Below, one piece after another: positions 7,534 through 10,567 of a stretch of 10,567 nucleotides of DNA (its first letter is position 1; each line of letters opens with the position of its first letter). The DNA comes from Entrophospora sp. SA101. Taxonomy: Eukaryota; Glomeromycota; Glomeromycetes; Entrophosporales; Entrophosporaceae. The notes under the pieces are model-generated. The model searched no databases, had not been told where the DNA came from, and saw nothing but the letters and a program-made list of their open reading frames with translations. The position numbers were made by a program, and so were the translations under genes. The stretch is taken from the NCBI GenBank assembly GCA_958430865.1, contig CAUDNR010000369.1, positions 99,630 to 110,196 on the forward strand. The letters are read 5' to 3'.

Positions 7534-7636
7534 TGGTCGCAATTCTTGATGATGGTTGCAACCATATTTGCGACATATAAAAATGGTTTGCGACACCTGG
7601 TTGCGACCACTTTGGTTTCCTTTTTTGGATTGCGAC
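7534..7636. repeat. Cluster of TTGCGAC motifs with a 14-bp palindrome
   Basis: TTGCGAC occurs at 7568, 7588, 7601 and 7630 on the plus strand and once inverted at 7536-7542. TGGTCGCAA (7534-7542) and TTGCGACCA (7601-7609) form a 9-bp inverted repeat. Between them ATGGTTGCAACCAT (7552-7565) is a perfect palindrome. Five copies of a GC-containing heptamer in about 100 bp is far from random in DNA this AT-rich. It could be the end of a transposable element; its function is unknown. Confidence 0.6.
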
Positions 7637-7639
7637 ATG

Positions 7640-9100
7640 GAACACTATAATGATTATTATATATTAGGATAAATAATCTGAATTGTAAAATGTTACCTAC
7701 AAAGAGAATCAATAGATTATATAAGTGAAGAAAGATGAGGCTTTAAATACGAAAGAATTTTAAATCATGCACAAACCTAATAGCTTGATAGCTTAATTGG
7801 ACATAGTGTTGCAGTCTTAGATTTATGCAATTTCTCTGACAATTTTCTTAGATATACAGTATATTTTTATTATCTTAAATAAAATAAATAAACATCACTC
7901 AGCTTTTTATTACTATTTGATCTTTTCCTTGAACATGAATGCCTCCATATACTATATGTCTATTACAATGTTTATGATGGTTATGCAATAAATTTGATAT
8001 TATCATTGACATAACAAATAATTGCATCACACAGGTAATAAATGATACCAAGACCATGTAGAAATAAATTTTTTTTAGGAACATGATTTCGAAACAATAA
8101 TGTGTGCCTATCTATTCAAGTCTCTGAGATTCACAAAAATAAATAAATAAAATTTTCTTCCCATTGATTTGAAGGATCAAAAAAAAAAACTTTTCCCTCC
8201 CAATTTTATAATTCCTTAATAGAATTGTCTTTACGCGCTTAATTATGGATTTATAACCATACTAAACATGGTAAAGTTAGAAAAGATCCGAACATACGAG
8301 AGACTCCACAAGCTTTTCAAAAAGATAAAAAGCTCGAATGCAACTTCTTTAATAAAATCCAGAGCCTTCTACTTCCCTACTCTGTTTAAATTGCATTGTA
8401 TCCTTTAAGTGAGTTAAAGGTTAGATTAATCTTCTTTTCGAAAAAGACAAAGACATCTATTAAATTGAATGATATGCTAAAAATGTTTATTAATAATAAT
8501 TAATAAAGTTCAGGTAAAAAAAATCTAAAATTGTCGCGTTTATTTTTAACAAATAGATTCCTTATTATTATTGTGTAGCCCCAATCCAAGGATCTACAAC
8601 AAAATATTCTTGCTTTCGAAATGGTAAAAATGCAATCATAATTAATAAAATAAAATTGATTGATCATTCATTATTTTTTCTTTTGAAGTCTAAATGGTTG
8701 AAGTTAGATTGGAATAAAGGTTGTAGTAGTTGTCTAGTTTGTATGATGTTGGAATATGTGTACCAATTTGAGACAGATAAAGTTTTATTTTTAAGGTTGA
8801 AATATCAAGTAGTCAAAAATTTTAATCATGCATTATATCATCATAGTCAAGGGAAAGAATAACTTATAATTATGATGATATAAATACTCAATAAATTTTT
8901 GTTTGAAGGTATTAATAATTGACCTTATTGTAGTTGCTATTTTGGTAGGATTTAAATCTTAGATCTTAGAAAAGATATTGGAAAAACTCACTTGATAAAA
9001 GAAAATGAAGTGTATAAATTAGTAAAAAAAAATTGATTGGGATAGTTCATATTATTGAAAAACATTGTTTCTAATTGAAATAATCTAAAGAATTCTTGAA
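7640..9100. other. Long AT-rich interval without a supported gene
   Basis: I read both strands and found only short ORFs: minus 7899-8084 (61 aa), and plus 8656-8862 (68 aa, containing CSSCLVC). Neither has start context, splice-linked neighbours or a motif I recognise. Poly-A/T tracts and AATAAA-like hexamers are frequent. The stretch is probably decayed intergenic or repeat DNA. A search against the repeat library of the host genome would tell. Confidence 0.5.
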
Positions 9101-9604
9101 TCAGGAGGAACTCCCATCATTTTCTTCTTCAATGATTTCAAATTCTCTTTTCCATTTTCTCATCAAATCAGTGTATTTGGTAATGACTTCCTTTTGTCTT
9201 GATAGTGTTTGTGAAAGACTTTCAATTTCCTTTTTTATGAAAAAAAAAGTTAATTTTCTCAGAATGAAAATTCTATGATTAATAAATAGTAGTGATAAAA
9301 ATACTTGTTTTAAAGCTATTTCTGGTGTTTGCCGTTCTTCGTAGATTACTTTTGTTAAAGAAATCTCTAAATTTTTGGCTGATTGTAAGAATTTATGAAT
9401 ATTTTGTTGTATTGTATCTATTCCATAATATGTATATGATGTTAAATTATATATATATTACTTGTTAAATTATTAGAAATATTTAATTTTACTCTTACTT
9501 TTTTCTTCTTGTTCGATTGTAACTTGATGAATACATTGAATGCTTTGATTTAAATTCAATGATAATTCTGTCAGACTATCTGTTAATGTTGTTGTTGTTG
9601 ACAT
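9101..9604 (-). CDS. MED28: MED28-like Mediator subunit, three exons
   Basis: Exons on the minus strand are 9604-9499, 9417-9305 and 9229-9101. Introns of 81 and 75 bp are GT-AG, and the product is 115 aa from ATG 9604. The N-terminus is a T/S-rich stretch and then LTDSLTELSLNLNQSIQCIHQ (residues 7-27). Next comes IQQNIHKFLQSAKNLEISL, then a predicted coiled coil (about 74-110) with QEIESLSQTLSRQKEVITKY and TDLMRKWKREFEIIEEE. The order and spacing match MED28: a helix, an IQKFLDxAR-type block, then an E-x-L-x-x-x-LxRK...VxKH...LxxWxxxLE coiled coil. MED28 is a head-associated Mediator subunit in animals and plants, acting in the nucleus with RNA polymerase II. Similarity is at low identity, so another short coiled-coil protein is possible. 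The protein is shorter than human MED28 (178 aa), mostly at the two ends. Confidence 0.65.
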
Positions 9605-10014
9605 TCTTTTTAGACGAATAATGAATATTTTTTTTTAACAATGTTACACGAGACATTATACTGCTTCGAGATTGTGGTTTTAAAATGTATTTAATCTTCC
9701 AAGAAAAAGGTTCCAAATAAACGAAAACGTCAAAAGAAATAAATTTTTTTAATTTAATAAAATCTTTTAATTTATTTAATTATTTTTTTGTTAAATTAAA
9801 CCCTATTTGACATTATGCATAAATGTGAATCCTGACTAACAAATATATTGTAAATTACACACTTTGTGAAGCTAAAACCTCTTGTTGAATATTATATAAA
9901 TCAATGGCAGAATTATTGCTGACAACTATACCAAGAACTATAATATTATACCCCTAACATTTGAGCTCCCGCAACAATTTGGAGATCCCAGAAAATATCT
10001 GAAATCGAAATGTT
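9605..10014. other. Upstream region of the MED28-like gene, otherwise empty
   Basis: This holds the presumed promoter and 5' UTR of the minus-strand MED28-like gene, followed by AT-rich DNA with several poly-T tracts. I see no ORF, RNA gene or clear regulatory motif beyond generic AT-rich elements. Confidence 0.45.
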
Positions 10015-10200
10015 GACTTGATAGGCAGGAAGATCAGGAGTAGGATTCTGCAAGTGTCCATGCTGGGCGCTGTTGGCATCATGCCAGGCACTAGTGCCAT
10101 TGCCCAAATGCCCTTTTTTTGATTTGTCACCAATGCTTCTTCTGCCTGTGCCAGTGCCTGCACCTCAATATTTTAGGCACATGCCAGTCATGTCCGCTGG
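10015..10200. repeat. GC-richer repeat patch with abutting palindromes
   Basis: The base composition changes sharply to roughly balanced. The block is packed with TGCCA/TGGCA and GTGCC/GGCAC words. TGGCATcATGCCA (10074-10086) is immediately followed by the perfect palindrome GGCACTAGTGCC (10087-10098). Further TGCCAGTGCCTG-like units lie near 10146-10190. The minus-strand ORF across it (9954-10163) looks like a by-product of the repeat. A dispersed genomic repeat is the likeliest explanation. Confidence 0.55.
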
Positions 10201-10346
10201 ATATTTTATAAGAGTGTGGCATTTTTAATAAATAAATTTATACTTTCGCAAAATGGTAGTTTATGTAATAGTCAAACAAATTAATCCAATAAAATATTAA
10301 AAAATTCTCTACTTTTTCAACCTTTAAATCTGATGTACATATATAG

Positions 10347-10567
10347 GAAAGCTTTCCTGATGAATTTAATGGGATAAAGCACATGACATCATGCATCGCA
10401 AAGTTGGGTTATACGAATAATAATGATAGTTCATTAAATAATCTTGGTTTAATTCTTTTCTCTTAAATACATTAAATTCTAGTAACAATAGTAATGATAC
10501 TACTACTAATGGTAATAATGCTTCGTAACAAGTACACAAATCACATCCAGGTGAATATCATACAAGT
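10347..10567 (+). pseudogene. Unrecognised coding-like fragment at the window edge
   Basis: After a possible acceptor (ATATAG at 10341-10346) the frame reads ESFPDEFNGIKHMTSCIAK and continues LGYTNNNDSSLNN before a stop at 10464. A GTTTAA donor-like site at 10447 and TTCTAG at 10477-10482 could bound an intron. Beyond it an Asn-rich frame (NNSNDTTTNGNNAS) meets a stop and then reads QVHKSHPGEYHTS to the window end. The frames cannot be joined cleanly through those sites, and I do not recognise the protein. It may be a decayed gene or part of a gene continuing to the right. Confidence 0.25.

Noticed and set aside
7509..7712. 67-aa minus-strand ORF across the TTGCGAC cluster
   Set aside because: It is generated by the repeat motifs, has no start context and resembles no protein I recognise.
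7899..8084. 61-aa minus-strand ORF with a HNHHKHCNRH stretch
   Set aside because: The His/Cys run hints at metal binding, but spacing fits no zinc-finger pattern I know and the ORF is isolated in AT-rich DNA.
8656..8862. 68-aa plus-strand ORF with CSSCLVC
   Set aside because: It has a single CxxCxxC cluster, no partner cysteines and no splice-linked exons. I cannot separate it from chance.
9954..10163. 69-aa minus-strand ORF with an Ala/Met-rich start
   Set aside because: It coincides with the GC-richer TGCCA repeat patch, whose lack of stop codons follows from its composition.
1..10567. CRISPR array, bacterial operon, tRNA or rRNA genes
   Set aside because: There are no regularly spaced repeats. 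I saw no T-loop or box B consensus outside coding exons, and the spliced genes show eukaryotic nuclear DNA.

Overview
The window is nuclear DNA of a very AT-rich, intron-rich eukaryote, almost certainly a fungus. Every confident gene has short GT-AG introns of about 70-125 bp, and the intergenic DNA is mostly poly-A/T and AT microsatellite. The gene set (an Hsp110/Sse1 chaperone, a tandem-BTB protein, a CCDC124/Lso2 family protein and a MED28-like Mediator subunit), with a decayed PIF1-type helicase beside it, fits an early-diverging fungus. My best guess is Glomeromycotina (Rhizophagus-like). The taxon is an inference; a phylogeny of the Hsp110 protein would settle it.

Layout. Positions 1-249 are AT-rich 3' flank. 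Positions 250-3208 (minus) hold a complete five-exon Hsp110/SSE1 gene encoding 848 aa, with a 16-unit trinucleotide microsatellite touching the last acceptor. Positions 3209-3531 are a divergent promoter with two heat-shock-element-like arrays. Positions 3532-4884 (plus) hold a three-exon gene with two KCTD/T1-type BTB domains (372 aa as modelled). Its 3' end overlaps an unrecognised, disordered 154-aa ORF on the minus strand (4810-5274). That ORF's start codon lies 68 bp from the start codon of a six-exon CCDC124 homologue (5343-6504, plus, 240 aa).

Positions 6505-9100 have no intact gene that I can support. They hold a roughly 340-bp fold-back (MITE-like) element at 6577-6915, a fossil of the C-terminal half of a PIF1-like helicase at about 7054-7434, a cluster of TTGCGAC repeats with a perfect 14-bp palindrome at 7534-7636, and about 1.4 kb of featureless AT-rich DNA. 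Positions 9101-9604 (minus) hold a three-exon MED28-like gene (115 aa). The rest contains a GC-rich patch with two abutting palindromes (about 10020-10200) and, at the right edge, an unrecognised coding-looking fragment.

The genes are separate transcription units, not an operon. Hsp110 and the CCDC124 protein both act in proteostasis or translation under stress, and the MED28-like protein in transcription, but nothing in the sequence shows them acting together. I did not find a clear new biological system. The best leads are the overlapping, tightly packed 4.8-5.34 kb interval, the retained MED28-like subunit, the alternative 3' splice site inside the BTB fold, and the mobile-element debris from 6.58 to 7.64 kb.
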